NCBI GenBank assembly: GCA_964494805.1
Contig: CAZBST010000001.1
Location: forward strand, 310,001-374,000
Length of the DNA: 64,000 nt
Reading direction: 5' to 3'
From: CAIYOL01 sp964494805
Lineage (GTDB): Bacteria; Planctomycetota; Phycisphaerae; Sedimentisphaerales; Anaerobacaceae
Below the pieces are notes generated by a model, which had not been told where the DNA came from, searched no databases, and saw nothing but the letters and a program-made list of their open reading frames with translations. Made by a program: the position numbers and the translations under genes. Positions 44,104 through 52,059 of the stretch are shown here, one piece after another. The number at the start of each line of letters is the position of its first letter. The first letter of the stretch is position 1.

Positions 44104-44493
44104 TTATTTTTTTGCTTCTATCCTTTTACTTTTTATCATTGCTTCCAACTCGGCCAGCTGGTCTTGAGAGAGCTTGTTGTTATCGAGCAGAAACTGCATC
44201 ATTGGTGTAAAGGCGCCGTCGAAAGCCCTTTTAGCCGCTCGTATCAGTTCGCTGTTTTGCGCTTCCTTTCTGGTGACAGCAGCGCGATAGAGAATAAGAT
44301 TCCGTATTTTTTCTGTTTTGAGCAGTCCCTTGGTGACCATACGGTCCATCATTGTTTTGACAGTGCTGTAGGTCCAGGCTTTTTCGTTCTGGAGCGCTTC
44401 CTGCACGGTCGGGGCTGCACAGGGCTGGTTGTCCCATACCGCCTGGATGATGGCCCATTCACCCTCAGTAAGGTTGTATTTCTTCTTTGCCAT
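44104..44493 (-). CDS. BlaI/MecI-family repressor
   Basis: The 129-residue protein has a winged-helix N-terminus (LTEGEWAIIQAVWDNQPC and YSTVKTMMDRMVTKGLLKTEK) and a dimerisation C-terminus, the standard layout of BlaI/MecI/CopY. It is the first gene of a two-gene operon with the M56 receptor 36 bp downstream. AAGGAG precedes the ATG. A BlaI-type operator is expected in 44494-44560 and an ACAATTGT-type inverted repeat does lie there (TCTACAATTGTAGA at 44531-44544). Confidence 0.9.
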   Translation of the reverse strand: MAKKKYNLTEGEWAIIQAVWDNQPCAAPTVQEALQNEKAWTYSTVKTMMDRMVTKGLLKTEKIRNLILYRAAVTRKEAQNSELIRAAKRAFDGAFTPMMQFLLDNNKLSQDQLAELEAMIKSKRIEAKK

Positions 44494-44530
44494 AAGAATC
44501 TCCTTTTTCTTTAATTATTACGAGCTTACT

Positions 44531-44544
44531 CTACAATTGTAGAG
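44531..44544. promoter_or_regulatory. palindromic BlaI-type operator
   Basis: TCTACAATTGTAGA is a perfect 14-bp palindrome about 38 bases upstream of the BlaI-like start codon. BlaI/MecI proteins bind TACA-N-TGTA-type dyads, and the TACA/TGTA arms are present here. Confidence 0.6.
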
Positions 44545-44657
44545 ATTGCAAGAGGAAAATGAAAATTTTTAAAAAATTTTCAATGTTTTTATCCGGCCTG
44601 GCAATTTGCGGCGAAACCTTGACTATCCGGCGGAAAAAGCTAACATAGGTAATAGCC

Positions 44658-44741
44658 GCGGATGTGGCGGAACTGGCAGACGCGCAGGCTTCAGGTGCCT
44701 GTGAGCTTACGCTCGTGGAGGTTCGACTCCTCTCATCCGCA
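44658..44741 (+). tRNA. tRNA-Leu (anticodon CAG)
   Basis: Acceptor halves GCGGATG and CATCCGC pair perfectly. The anticodon stem CAGGC/GCCTG encloses TTCAGGT, so the anticodon is CAG. A long variable arm (GAGC-TTAC-GCTC) and the GTTCGACT loop complete a class II tRNA. CCA is not encoded. Confidence 0.95.
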
Positions 44742-45028
44742 TTAGGGCTGTCTTGTGCATGCTGTGGGGGGTGAACCTGAGCTTTTTCAGCAATTTGCGC
44801 TTAATCTTTTATCATTTCGATAGTTAGCGTTCGACGTTAAACATTAGGTATTGCGCCATTTTGTCCTGTGTCCGAAGCAGAAGAGGCAAAAATTCCATCT
44901 ATTTAACGGAAATCGCACCTTCAGGCCGATAACTAAATAAACGAGTAATAGGTTTGTCCCGCCCATATTGAGCTAAGGCTTACGCCTAACAGGTGCGGGG
45001 TTGTGTTCACACGGCTTTTGAAGACGAT
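44742..45028. other. intergenic stretch with palindromic repeat copy B
   Basis: No gene. A stem CCCGC/GCGGG (44958-44999) encloses TTGAGCTAAGGCTTACGCCT, closely matching copy A near pilM. It lies 30 bp before the next start codon. Confidence 0.4.
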
Positions 45029-45838
45029 ATGCTTGAAATTGCCCGACAATTAGAACGAACAGCAGTATGGTTCAACCCGCTGATTTTAATAGGGCCTGGA
45101 TTGGTGTGTGTGCTGCTGGGTCTATTTATCTGGCTGGGCGGGCTGGGGTTCAAAAAAGTTCTGATCGCAATCGTTGGTGCGGTCAGCGGTGGTATTTGTG
45201 GATTTTTTATAAGCGGCCGAAATATTGTGACTGCGGTGGCTTCGGCGGCTCTCGCGGCAGTTATCGCAATAAAGCTCGAAAGGATATTCATCGCGATACT
45301 GGCAGGGGTTCTGGCGGCGATTCTTGGCTTTGCCGTTTTGGCTAAGCCGTACATTGAAATTGAAAATGAAGGTGGAGCGACTCTGGTAAAGTGGGACGAA
45401 GTGCAAAGCCTCAGCATCCAACAAACTACAGAAGAAGCAAAGGTATACATAACTGATTTTGTCAATGAGGCCAAATGGATTCTTTATCAGATGCCGGTGT
45501 ATAAGCGGGCAGTAATAGTGGCGTTTGTGGTAATTTTTCTGGCAGCTGGATTTTACCAGCGGCGTTTGACTTCAGCCTTGTGTTGTGCGGCCTTAGGGAC
45601 AATACTTATTTTTGCAGGGATGATTTTGCTGTTATTGTATAAAGGCGCTGCGCCTATCAGCAGGATTTGTCGAAACCAGTTGTTTTATCAGGGTATTTTT
45701 GGAATAATGACCGCTTTTGGGACGGCTGAGCAATTATTACTCTGTCAACGCATTAAAGAAAGATTAACAGGAAAAAAAGGGAAGAGTAAAGACGGCAAAG
45801 GGCCGGAGGAAACATCGGCGTCCTGGCGAAATAAATAG
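45029..45838 (+). CDS. Gly/Ala-rich multi-pass membrane protein
   Basis: The protein (about 269 residues) has an extracytoplasmic N-terminus, then about three Gly/Ala-rich helices (GFKKVLIAIVGAVSGGICGF, and two more). After a soluble loop (about 110-155) come three further helices and a Lys/Gly-rich tail. The frame opens at a GTG at 44993; the ATG at 45029 is chosen but both have weak ribosome sites. The Gly-rich helical style resembles the next gene, so they may be related or work together. No function is known. Confidence 0.55.
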   Translation: MLEIARQLERTAVWFNPLILIGPGLVCVLLGLFIWLGGLGFKKVLIAIVGAVSGGICGFFISGRNIVTAVASAALAAVIAIKLERIFIAILAGVLAAILGFAVLAKPYIEIENEGGATLVKWDEVQSLSIQQTTEEAKVYITDFVNEAKWILYQMPVYKRAVIVAFVVIFLAAGFYQRRLTSALCCAALGTILIFAGMILLLLYKGAAPISRICRNQLFYQGIFGIMTAFGTAEQLLLCQRIKERLTGKKGKSKDGKGPEETSASWRNK

Positions 45839-45944
45839 CGGGGACTCCATTCTGCAAAAGAGTTACAAAACGTGAACCCGTTTGTATGGAGAAGTTTTTG
45901 CGAGAATCAATCACAGTAAAGTCTGAAAAACCGAAAGAAGGTTA

Positions 45945-45961
45945 ATCCGCCGCAGGCGGAT
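45945..45961. repeat. short palindrome ATCCGCC-GCA-GGCGGAT
   Basis: A 17-bp inverted repeat lies just before the next gene. A diverged copy (ATCCACCTGCGGTGGAT) lies at 46959-46975. Both are followed by AAAG. Confidence 0.6.
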
Positions 45962-45972
45962 AAAGGAGAAAA

Positions 45973-46683
45973 ATGATGGAGCCTTTAATAATTCTCGCCC
46001 AAGCAGCAGCAAGAAGCTCATCGGAGCCGGTTTTCAGGGTGCAAACTGTTCTTGATTCCCTCTGGGGGCAGGTAACAACATTGTCGTGGCTGCAGGCAGT
46101 TATTGCCATATCGTTTGGGGTGGTGTATCTGCTTTACGGCTGGCGTATTTTCAGAGTGGTGGTTGTTATTTGCTTTGGACTTGCGGGCTTATTTGCCGGC
46201 ATCGAAATCGGCGCTCGATTTGATTCGGAGGTTTTAGGCGGCGTAGCCGGTCTTGTCCTTCTGGCTGGGGCCTCAATTCCTTTGATGCGGTGGGCCGTCA
46301 GCTTATTGGGGGCTATTGCCGGCGGCATCATAACCAGCGGTCTCTGGTACGCCTTCGAGCTGCCGGAAAAATACATTCTGGCAGGTGCCCTTATAGGCAT
46401 TATTGCCGGCGGTATGATTTCATTCATCATTTTCAAGGCTGCGGTCATGCTCTTTACGAGTTTTGGCGGAGGAGTCCTTATTGTAACAGGCCTGCTGTCT
46501 TTGGTCTATCGCTACGAGAGTATCCAGGACCCGCCGACGGAAACTATAAGGACGATGCTCTACACTCACCATTGGTTTTTGCCGGCATTGCTCATTGCGC
46601 CCACCATTATCGGCATAATAGTGCAAAACAAATTCGGGAGTTATACCTTTCGCAAACCACATCAACAAACCGCCTTTTTATAG
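45973..46683 (+). CDS. Gly-rich multi-pass membrane protein
   Basis: The 236-residue protein has about seven helices (from about residue 38), several rich in Gly (GGVAGLVLLAGAS, GAIAGGIITSG, ALIGIIAGGMISFI). AAAGGAG precedes the ATG. It resembles the preceding membrane protein in design, but their sequences differ. Its last seven codons overlap the end of an inverted transposase relic, so its C-terminus may be IS-derived. Function unknown. Confidence 0.55.
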   Translation: MMEPLIILAQAAARSSSEPVFRVQTVLDSLWGQVTTLSWLQAVIAISFGVVYLLYGWRIFRVVVVICFGLAGLFAGIEIGARFDSEVLGGVAGLVLLAGASIPLMRWAVSLLGAIAGGIITSGLWYAFELPEKYILAGALIGIIAGGMISFIIFKAAVMLFTSFGGGVLIVTGLLSLVYRYESIQDPPTETIRTMLYTHHWFLPALLIAPTIIGIIVQNKFGSYTFRKPHQQTAFL

Positions 46684-46920
46684 GTTAAACGCTTACCTTC
46701 TGCGCCTAAAATAGCGTGTTCAGCCCGCTTTCCGTCATTTACTTTTCGGTGATTCCACCTGAACTCAAACTCTTTGCAATAGCGTTTCAGGTGATGTTTT
46801 GAAACGTGGTGGAACGTCCCGTGAACGCCACGCTTTAACAAGGCAAAATATGATTCGGCTGTATTGGTTGTTACATCACCATTGTGGGATTTTGTCCTTG
46901 CAAAAGCGTTGTAACCGCTT
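46662..46920 (-). pseudogene. IS1595-family (ISXO2-like) transposase C-terminal relic
   Basis: Minus-strand codons ending at a TGA (46662-46664) read NTAESYFALLKRGVHGTFHH, then a segment ending FEFRWNHRK and GAEGKRLTYKK. This is the conserved C-terminus of ISXO2/IS1595 transposases, including the Glu of the DDE/N-type site. The frame begins after a TAA at about 46921, with no start codon, and a few residues before the conserved block seem deleted. Only about the last 85 residues remain; IS ends were not identified. It overlaps the 3' end of the preceding membrane protein gene. Confidence 0.85.
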
Positions 46921-46958
46921 TATAATTTTGGAGTTGCGGGAGGTGTTTTTGCGTTGAA

Positions 46959-46975
46959 ATCCACCTGCGGTGGAT
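46959..46975. repeat. short palindrome ATCCACC-TGC-GGTGGAT
   Basis: A 17-bp inverted repeat, a diverged copy of the one at 45945, lies about 50 bp before the next start codon. Confidence 0.55.
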
Positions 46976-47026
46976 AAAAGTGTTTGTGTGAATACGAGGT
47001 GAATAGCAGAGATTATATAAAAGACC

Positions 47027-48454
47027 GTGTTTGAGTCATTAACTGAAAAATTCAACTCTGTTTTTCGGTCGCTGTCCGGCCGAGGCAAAATCACCGAAGC
47101 CAATATCTCAGATGCTATGCATTCTGTCCGCAAAGCTCTTTTAGAAGCGGATGTCAATTACAACGTGGTAAAGCAATTCTGCAAGGATGTTACCGCGGCA
47201 GCTGTCGGAGCCGAGGTGATAAAGAGCCTTCATCCCAGTCAGGTTTTGATAAAAATCGTCAACGATAAACTGACCGAGCTGATGGGTCCGGTCGATAGTA
47301 AAATCTACTTTGTTTCTCCTGGGCCTACGATAGTTATGTTAGCTGGTCTTCAGGGCGGCGGCAAGACAACGACGGCCGCAAAGCTGGCTAAATACCTGCT
47401 CGGTAAGGGTAAGAGACCGCTTCTGGTGGCTGATGACCTTCGCAGACCTGCCGCTATCGAGCAGTTGGTCGTTTTGGGCCAACAGATAAATACGGAGGTT
47501 TACAAAGAAGAAAGCCAGGATTCCGTCAAGGTTGCGAAAAACGCTGTAAGGCACGCGCAGCAAAGCGGCTTCGACGTGGTGGTTCTTGATACAGCCGGGC
47601 GACTGCATATAGACGAAGAGATGATGAGGGAGGTGGCCGATGTAGCAAAGGCGGTCAATCCGCACCAGATTTACTTGGTCTGCGATGCGATGACCGGGCA
47701 GGACGCTGTCAATTCTGCAAAAGAGTTCAATGAGCGTCTGGAGCTTGACGGGGTTATCCTTACGAAATTAGACGGCGACGCTCGCGGCGGAGCTGCGCTG
47801 AGTGTAAAGGCGGTTACGGGAAAGCCAATCAAGTTCGTCGGAGTAGGTGAAAAGACGGACAAGCTCGAAGAGTTTCATCCCGACCGGATGGCAAGCAGGA
47901 TTCTCGGTATGGGCGATGTTGTAACTCTGGTGGAGAAGGCGCAGGAGCAGTTCGAAGCAGAAGAGGCGGAAAAGCTGCAAAGGAAGATGGCCAAGGGCAG
48001 CTTCGGCTTTGATGATTTTCTCAAGCAAATGCAGGCCGTCAAAAAAATGGGCGGTATGAAAGATATGCTCAAAATGATGCCCGGGATGGGCGGTCAACTG
48101 GGGGATTTGGACTTCGACGACGGAGAACTGCGGCAAATGGAAGGAATTGTGCATTCGATGACCTCTGCTGAGAGACGCGAGCCGGAAGTAATAGATTCGT
48201 CACGGCGAAGACGAATAGCAGCAGGGGCAGGGGTAGAAGTTAACGATGTTTCCGGATTAGTGAAGACATTTACTCGCAGCAGGGATATGATGAAGGCACT
48301 TAGCGGCGGCAGGTTTGGCGGCCTTAAGAGTCTTTTCTCCGGCGGACTTAATATGGATACGATAAGTGCCGCTATGAGTAGCGGTAGAAAAATAAAGCAA
48401 CGCTCAAGACGAAAAAGAACAATTATCCGAAGAGGGAAAAGGAAACGGCGATAA
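47027..48454 (+). CDS. ffh: signal recognition particle protein Ffh
   Basis: Ffh binds signal peptides and 4.5S RNA to target membrane proteins to FtsY. The 475 residues have the N domain, the GTPase G domain (GLQGGGKTTTAAKLA, DTAGRL, TKLDGDARGG) and the M domain (KKMGGMKDMLKMMPGMG). A basic tail follows (RSRRKRTIIRRGKRKRR), which may aid RNA binding. Start GTG at 47027, without a clear ribosome site. The stop overlaps the possible ATA of the next frame. Confidence 0.95.
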   Translation: MFESLTEKFNSVFRSLSGRGKITEANISDAMHSVRKALLEADVNYNVVKQFCKDVTAAAVGAEVIKSLHPSQVLIKIVNDKLTELMGPVDSKIYFVSPGPTIVMLAGLQGGGKTTTAAKLAKYLLGKGKRPLLVADDLRRPAAIEQLVVLGQQINTEVYKEESQDSVKVAKNAVRHAQQSGFDVVVLDTAGRLHIDEEMMREVADVAKAVNPHQIYLVCDAMTGQDAVNSAKEFNERLELDGVILTKLDGDARGGAALSVKAVTGKPIKFVGVGEKTDKLEEFHPDRMASRILGMGDVVTLVEKAQEQFEAEEAEKLQRKMAKGSFGFDDFLKQMQAVKKMGGMKDMLKMMPGMGGQLGDLDFDDGELRQMEGIVHSMTSAERREPEVIDSSRRRRIAAGAGVEVNDVSGLVKTFTRSRDMMKALSGGRFGGLKSLFSGGLNMDTISAAMSSGRKIKQRSRRKRTIIRRGKRKRR

Positions 48455-48489
48455 AACAGAAGATAACAATTGAGCAATACCTTGAAAAG

Positions 48490-48771
48490 GTGGCCAAATT
48501 CGCTGGCAGCGAATATGGTAATATGATAAGAAGCCAATTCAAGGACATCGAAGGCGGCAGCGAACTGGCGATGCTTGCGGCACCAAGCGTAGAAGAGTTG
48601 GAGCAGCTAAAAAGAGCAGTAGCGATAATGACGCCGGACGAAAAAGAGAAAGCCGGAAGTCTAACCGATGAGCAGGTACAAAGAATCGCAGCAGACGCCC
48701 AGGTTGACCCGGCGGTATTTGCAATTTTTATAAATGGCTTCTCACTGCATTGCAAAAATTGCAGGATTTAG
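48490..48771 (+). CDS. small helical protein following ffh
   Basis: The 93-residue frame is helix-rich (AAPSVEELEQLKRAVAIMTPD, LTDEQVQRIAADAQVDPA) and ends with a Cys pair (HCKNC). I do not recognise it. The start is unclear: the GTG at 48490 lacks spacing for a ribosome site, while the frame continues upstream to an ATA at 48451 that overlaps the ffh stop, with protein-like residues between (KQKITIEQYLEK). It may be translated from that site. It is probably co-transcribed with ffh. Confidence 0.5.
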   Translation: MAKFAGSEYGNMIRSQFKDIEGGSELAMLAAPSVEELEQLKRAVAIMTPDEKEKAGSLTDEQVQRIAADAQVDPAVFAIFINGFSLHCKNCRI

Positions 48772-48829
48772 CGTTCCTGACAGCCAAAACATTCCTTGCA
48801 GGCAGAGACAGATAAAATTTCCCCAACAC

Positions 48830-48858
48830 TTGAAAAAGATTGTCTCTTCGTGTAGACT
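48830..48858 (+). promoter_or_regulatory. promoter of the rpsP operon
   Basis: TTGAAA (48830-48835) and TAGACT (48853-48858) with a 17-bp spacer lie about 120 bp before rpsP. A hairpin ATGGC-GTAA-GCCAT (48944-48957) lies just before the gene and may act in the leader. Confidence 0.55.
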
Positions 48859-48979
48859 ACCTGCTTTGGTTATTTGGCCTATTTGTCAGTAAACGTGTTT
48901 CGCGAAGAGCAAAAGTAGCGGAAATTTATCATAATCGACGAAATGGCGTAAGCCATGCCTAACGGCAGAAAGGGAAAAA

Positions 48980-49582
48980 ATGGCGGTAAAGCTGAGAATG
49001 ATGCGAATGGGCAGGCGGCATCGGCCGTACTTTAGAATCAATGCGATTGAATCGCGCACGCCGCGGGACGGGAGAATCATTGAGAAACTGGGACACTATG
49101 ACCCTATTGAAAAAGATAAATCCAAACAGGTCGTGCTCAACACGGAACGAATAAAGTACTGGCTTGATAAAGGAGCAATACCGTCCGATACGGTCTCGCA
49201 AATTCTGCTTCGGGAAGGCATCAGGACCAGATATGGCGAAGAAAAGAGGGCACGTCGAGGAAGGGCAAAGGCCATAGCCCGCGCCAAAGGTAAACTGTTC
49301 ACGAGCGCTGAGCGGGCTGCCGCAGAGAAAGCAGCTGCCGAGGCCGAAGAGAAAGCCAAGGCGGAAGCAGAGACAAAGGCAAAAGCCGAGAAAGAGGCCA
49401 AGGCAGAAGCGGAAACGAAGGCCAAGGCAGAAGCGGAAATGAAGGCCAAGGTCGAGCCAGAAGCCAAAGGTAAAGATAAAGCCAAGGCCAAGGCTGAGCC
49501 GGAGGGGGTAGAAAAAGGCAAGCCAGGGAAGAAAGAGAAACCGGCTCGAACGAAGAAGACGGATGAGAGTGATGAGAATTGA
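48980..49582 (+). CDS. rpsP: 30S ribosomal protein S16 with long charged tail
   Basis: The first 80-90 residues are a standard S16 (MAVKLRMMRMGRRHRPYFRI and LGHYDPIEKD). The remaining 110 are a Lys/Ala/Glu repeat tail (EAETKAKAE units), unusual compared with the common 80-100 residue S16 though some planctomycetes have extended forms. S16 binds 16S rRNA early in 30S assembly. AGAAAGGG precedes the ATG. It overlaps trmD by 11 bases. The rimM gene normally found next is missing here. Confidence 0.92.
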   Translation: MAVKLRMMRMGRRHRPYFRINAIESRTPRDGRIIEKLGHYDPIEKDKSKQVVLNTERIKYWLDKGAIPSDTVSQILLREGIRTRYGEEKRARRGRAKAIARAKGKLFTSAERAAAEKAAAEAEEKAKAEAETKAKAEKEAKAEAETKAKAEAEMKAKVEPEAKGKDKAKAKAEPEGVEKGKPGKKEKPARTKKTDESDEN

Positions 49583-50276
49583 TATTCTTACACTTTTTCC
49601 GGAGATGTTCGAATCACCTCTGGGGCACTCGATATTAAAAAGGGCCCGACAGGCGGGCATAGTTAATATCGTTCTGACCAATATAAGAGATTTCGCCACT
49701 GACAAATACAAGAAGGTCGACGACAAGCCATACGGTGGAGGGCCTGGTATGGTTATGATGCCGGGTCCGATTTTCGATTGCTTCGAATATGTTGAGAAAC
49801 TGTCAACAGAAAAAGGTCGCGTCATTTTGCTTACACCACAGGGGCAGAAATTTAACCAAGCAAAAGCAGCCGAATTAAGCAAAGAAAAACGGCTGATTTT
49901 TATTTCCGGTAGATACGAAGGATTTGACGAACGAATCCGCGTCGGACTGAGGGCCGAGCAAATCTCAATAGGTGACTATGTGCTTTCTGGTGGGGAGCTG
50001 GCAGCTATGGCAGTCATAGACGCAGTAGTCAGGCTATTGCCCGGGGCGGTGGGCGACGAAGATTGTCCCAAAGATGATTCATTCAGTGAGTCTGCCGATG
50101 GCGGGTTAGAGTATCCGCAATATACCAGGCCCGAAGTTTTTCGCGGAATGAAGGTTCCTGACATCCTTCTAAGCGGCGACCACGGCAAAATTGCCGAGTG
50201 GCGACGCCAACAGGGCCTTGAACGCACAAAAAAATGGCGTCCGGACCTGTTAAACAGCGGAGAAAAGGAAATATAA
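49572..50276 (+). CDS. trmD: tRNA (guanine37-N1)-methyltransferase TrmD
   Basis: TrmD methylates G37 in tRNAs, preventing frameshifts. It is a SPOUT knot enzyme. The protein (about 234 residues) shows MRIDILTLFPEMFESPLGHSI, the motif GGGPGMVM, the SAM-binding knot (FISGRYEGFDERI, GDYVLSGGELAAMAVIDA) and the C-terminal YTRPEVF. Start ATG at 49572 (a longer start lies at 49563). It overlaps rpsP by 11 bases and is part of the rpsP-trmD-rplS set. Confidence 0.95.
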   Translation: MRIDILTLFPEMFESPLGHSILKRARQAGIVNIVLTNIRDFATDKYKKVDDKPYGGGPGMVMMPGPIFDCFEYVEKLSTEKGRVILLTPQGQKFNQAKAAELSKEKRLIFISGRYEGFDERIRVGLRAEQISIGDYVLSGGELAAMAVIDAVVRLLPGAVGDEDCPKDDSFSESADGGLEYPQYTRPEVFRGMKVPDILLSGDHGKIAEWRRQQGLERTKKWRPDLLNSGEKEI

Positions 50277-50284
50277 AAAAATCC

Positions 50285-50313
50285 TTGCTCTAACTCCGGA
50301 ATTTAAGTAAAAT
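50285..50313 (+). promoter_or_regulatory. possible promoter/leader for rplS
   Basis: TTGCTC (50285-50290), 17 bp, TAAAAT (50308-50313). The leader to 50428 is about 110 nt with short self-complementary blocks; autoregulation is possible but unproven. Confidence 0.35.
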
Positions 50314-50427
50314 CCGGCGTTTTTCCGTTATGGCTTGGCCATCCCTTACGGGAGAGTATTTGGGCAAAATCCAAGGGCTATATATAGAATCAAGTTTTTA
50401 ACCCGAAAAAGGATAAAAGGAAAACCG

Positions 50428-50814
50428 GTGAAAACGCAAATACTGGATGCTGTTGAGAATAAAAGTCTCAAAAAGGATATACCGCATTTTGAGATAGGCG
50501 ACATTGTAGATGTGCGGTGCAGAATTAAAGAAGGCGATAAAGAACGCGTACAGGTATTCAGCGGCACAGTAATCGCCCGCAAAGGTCGCGGAATTAATGA
50601 AACCTTCACGGTTCGGCGAATCGTGGATGAGGAGGGGGTAGAGCGAATTTTTCCACTTCATTCGCCGAATGTAATTGATGTTCGGCCGGTCCGAAGCGGC
50701 AAAGCAAGGCGGGCAAAATTGTATTATCTACGCAAACGAACCGGCAAATCAGTCAAGCTGACTCAGAGGCCCGGCAAACGTGTAACTGTTGAAAAAGAGC
50801 AACAACAAGAATAA
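50428..50814 (+). CDS. rplS: 50S ribosomal protein L19
   Basis: L19 sits at the subunit interface. From the GTG at 50428 it has 128 residues: MKTQILDAVENKSLKKDIP, then the KOW-like FEIGDIVDVRCRIKEGDKERVQVFSGTVIARKG split over two strands, and the terminal KLYYLRKRTGKS. I place the start here because AAAGGA lies 7 bases upstream and the length matches L19; the frame opens at 50335 but the extra 31 residues look non-coding. Confidence 0.92.
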   Translation: MKTQILDAVENKSLKKDIPHFEIGDIVDVRCRIKEGDKERVQVFSGTVIARKGRGINETFTVRRIVDEEGVERIFPLHSPNVIDVRPVRSGKARRAKLYYLRKRTGKSVKLTQRPGKRVTVEKEQQQE

Positions 50815-50877
50815 TAATTATTTTCTGCCGGCTGTCTTTAACGCTTTTTTCAATCTACCAATTGTCAATAATCAATT

Positions 50878-51276
50878 ATGATGAGTTGGCTGCTGAATAG
50901 GGGTAAACTGCTGGCTGACAGAGAAAAGCTCGGCCGATGGGGTGAGAAACGTTGTGAGAGCTTTTTGAAAAAGAAAGGTTTTAAGAAACTTACACGCAAC
51001 TTTTCCTGCAGGGGCGGTGAAATTGATTTGATTATGGCTGATACCGATGGGGCCGTCGTCTTTGTCGAGGTAAAAACGAGGGCGGATGAAGTCTTCGCAC
51101 CGGCTGAGTCGGTTGTCACGCCTGCTAAAAAAACCAGAATGAGTAGGGCCGCCAGATATTTTCTCGCAACTAACAATATAGAAAACAGACCTTTTCGATT
51201 CGATGTTGTTACGATAGTTCTCGGTCAAAAAGGCCGGCCGCAAATAAGACATTACGAAAACGCATTTGTGCCGTAA
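50878..51276 (+). CDS. YraN/UPF0102 family nuclease-like protein
   Basis: The 132-residue protein matches UPF0102: G-E-KRCESFLKKKGFKKLTRNF, then GGEIDLIMADTDGAVVFVEVKTR and RFDVVTIVL. The Asp/Glu-x-Lys set is that of a restriction-endonuclease-like fold (YraN). The family often neighbours rplS or rnhB. The exact substrate is unsettled. The gene is followed after 3 bases by tatD. Confidence 0.85.
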   Translation: MMSWLLNRGKLLADREKLGRWGEKRCESFLKKKGFKKLTRNFSCRGGEIDLIMADTDGAVVFVEVKTRADEVFAPAESVVTPAKKTRMSRAARYFLATNNIENRPFRFDVVTIVLGQKGRPQIRHYENAFVP

Positions 51277-51279
51277 CCG

Positions 51280-52059
51280 ATGGATTTGATAGATACACAT
51301 TGTCATTTGACGTTCGAGGGATTGAGCGAAGATGTTGCGGCTGTTATCGAGCGCAGCAAGGCGGCAGGCGTTGTCGGCTGGATAACTGTTGGCACCGACC
51401 CGCAGGAAAATCGAAAGACGGTCGAGCTTACGAACAAATTCGAGAATATGTACGCGGCTGTCGGAATTCATCCGCACGATGCCAGAACCATAACGGCAGA
51501 TACACTCAAAGAGCTTCGAGAACTTGCACGACATAAAAAGATAGTTGCTATCGGCGAAACGGGTCTGGATTACCATTATAATTTTTCGTCGCACGACGAG
51601 CAGAAAAGCGTGTTTGCCGAGCACCTGCAAATAGCTGCTGAGCTTAATCTGCCGGTGATTGTTCATTGCCGGGAGGCCTTCGAGGAAACAATAGAAGTTT
51701 TGGAGCAGTTCGGAGGAGACAGAAAGGTGGTCTTTCACTGCTTTAGCGGCTCGAGTGAGCAGGCGGAGATTGTGCTCGATAAGGGCTTTTACATTTCTTT
51801 CACAGGCGTAGTTACCTTCAAGAACGCAGAGGCCATCCGGGAAGCTGCTCGAATCGTGCCGGTGGACAGGTTGATGGTCGAGACGGACTGTCCCTATATG
51901 TCGCCTGAGCCGATGCGGAAGCAGAAGATAAATGAGCCGGCCCTTATGGTTCACACCGCCAGATGCCTGGCTGAATTGAAGGGGATTAGTTTGGCTGATT
52001 TCGCAGAAGCTGTGACCGCCACGAGCAGGGCATTTTTCGGTTGTAAATTAACAAGCTAA
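51280..52059 (+). CDS. tatD: TatD-family metal-dependent hydrolase
   Basis: The 259-residue protein is a TIM-barrel metalloenzyme. It begins IDTHCHLTFEG and has the motifs AVGIHPHDA, AIGETGLDYHYN, HCREAF, VFHCFSG and VETDCPYMSP. TatD proteins act as 3'-5' DNases and possibly D-aminoacyl-tRNA or DNA repair enzymes. It starts 3 bp after the YraN gene. Its stop abuts the left end of the phage-derived element, with an AAATGGGA box overlapping the stop codon. Confidence 0.9.
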   Translation: MDLIDTHCHLTFEGLSEDVAAVIERSKAAGVVGWITVGTDPQENRKTVELTNKFENMYAAVGIHPHDARTITADTLKELRELARHKKIVAIGETGLDYHYNFSSHDEQKSVFAEHLQIAAELNLPVIVHCREAFEETIEVLEQFGGDRKVVFHCFSGSSEQAEIVLDKGFYISFTGVVTFKNAEAIREAARIVPVDRLMVETDCPYMSPEPMRKQKINEPALMVHTARCLAELKGISLADFAEAVTATSRAFFGCKLTS

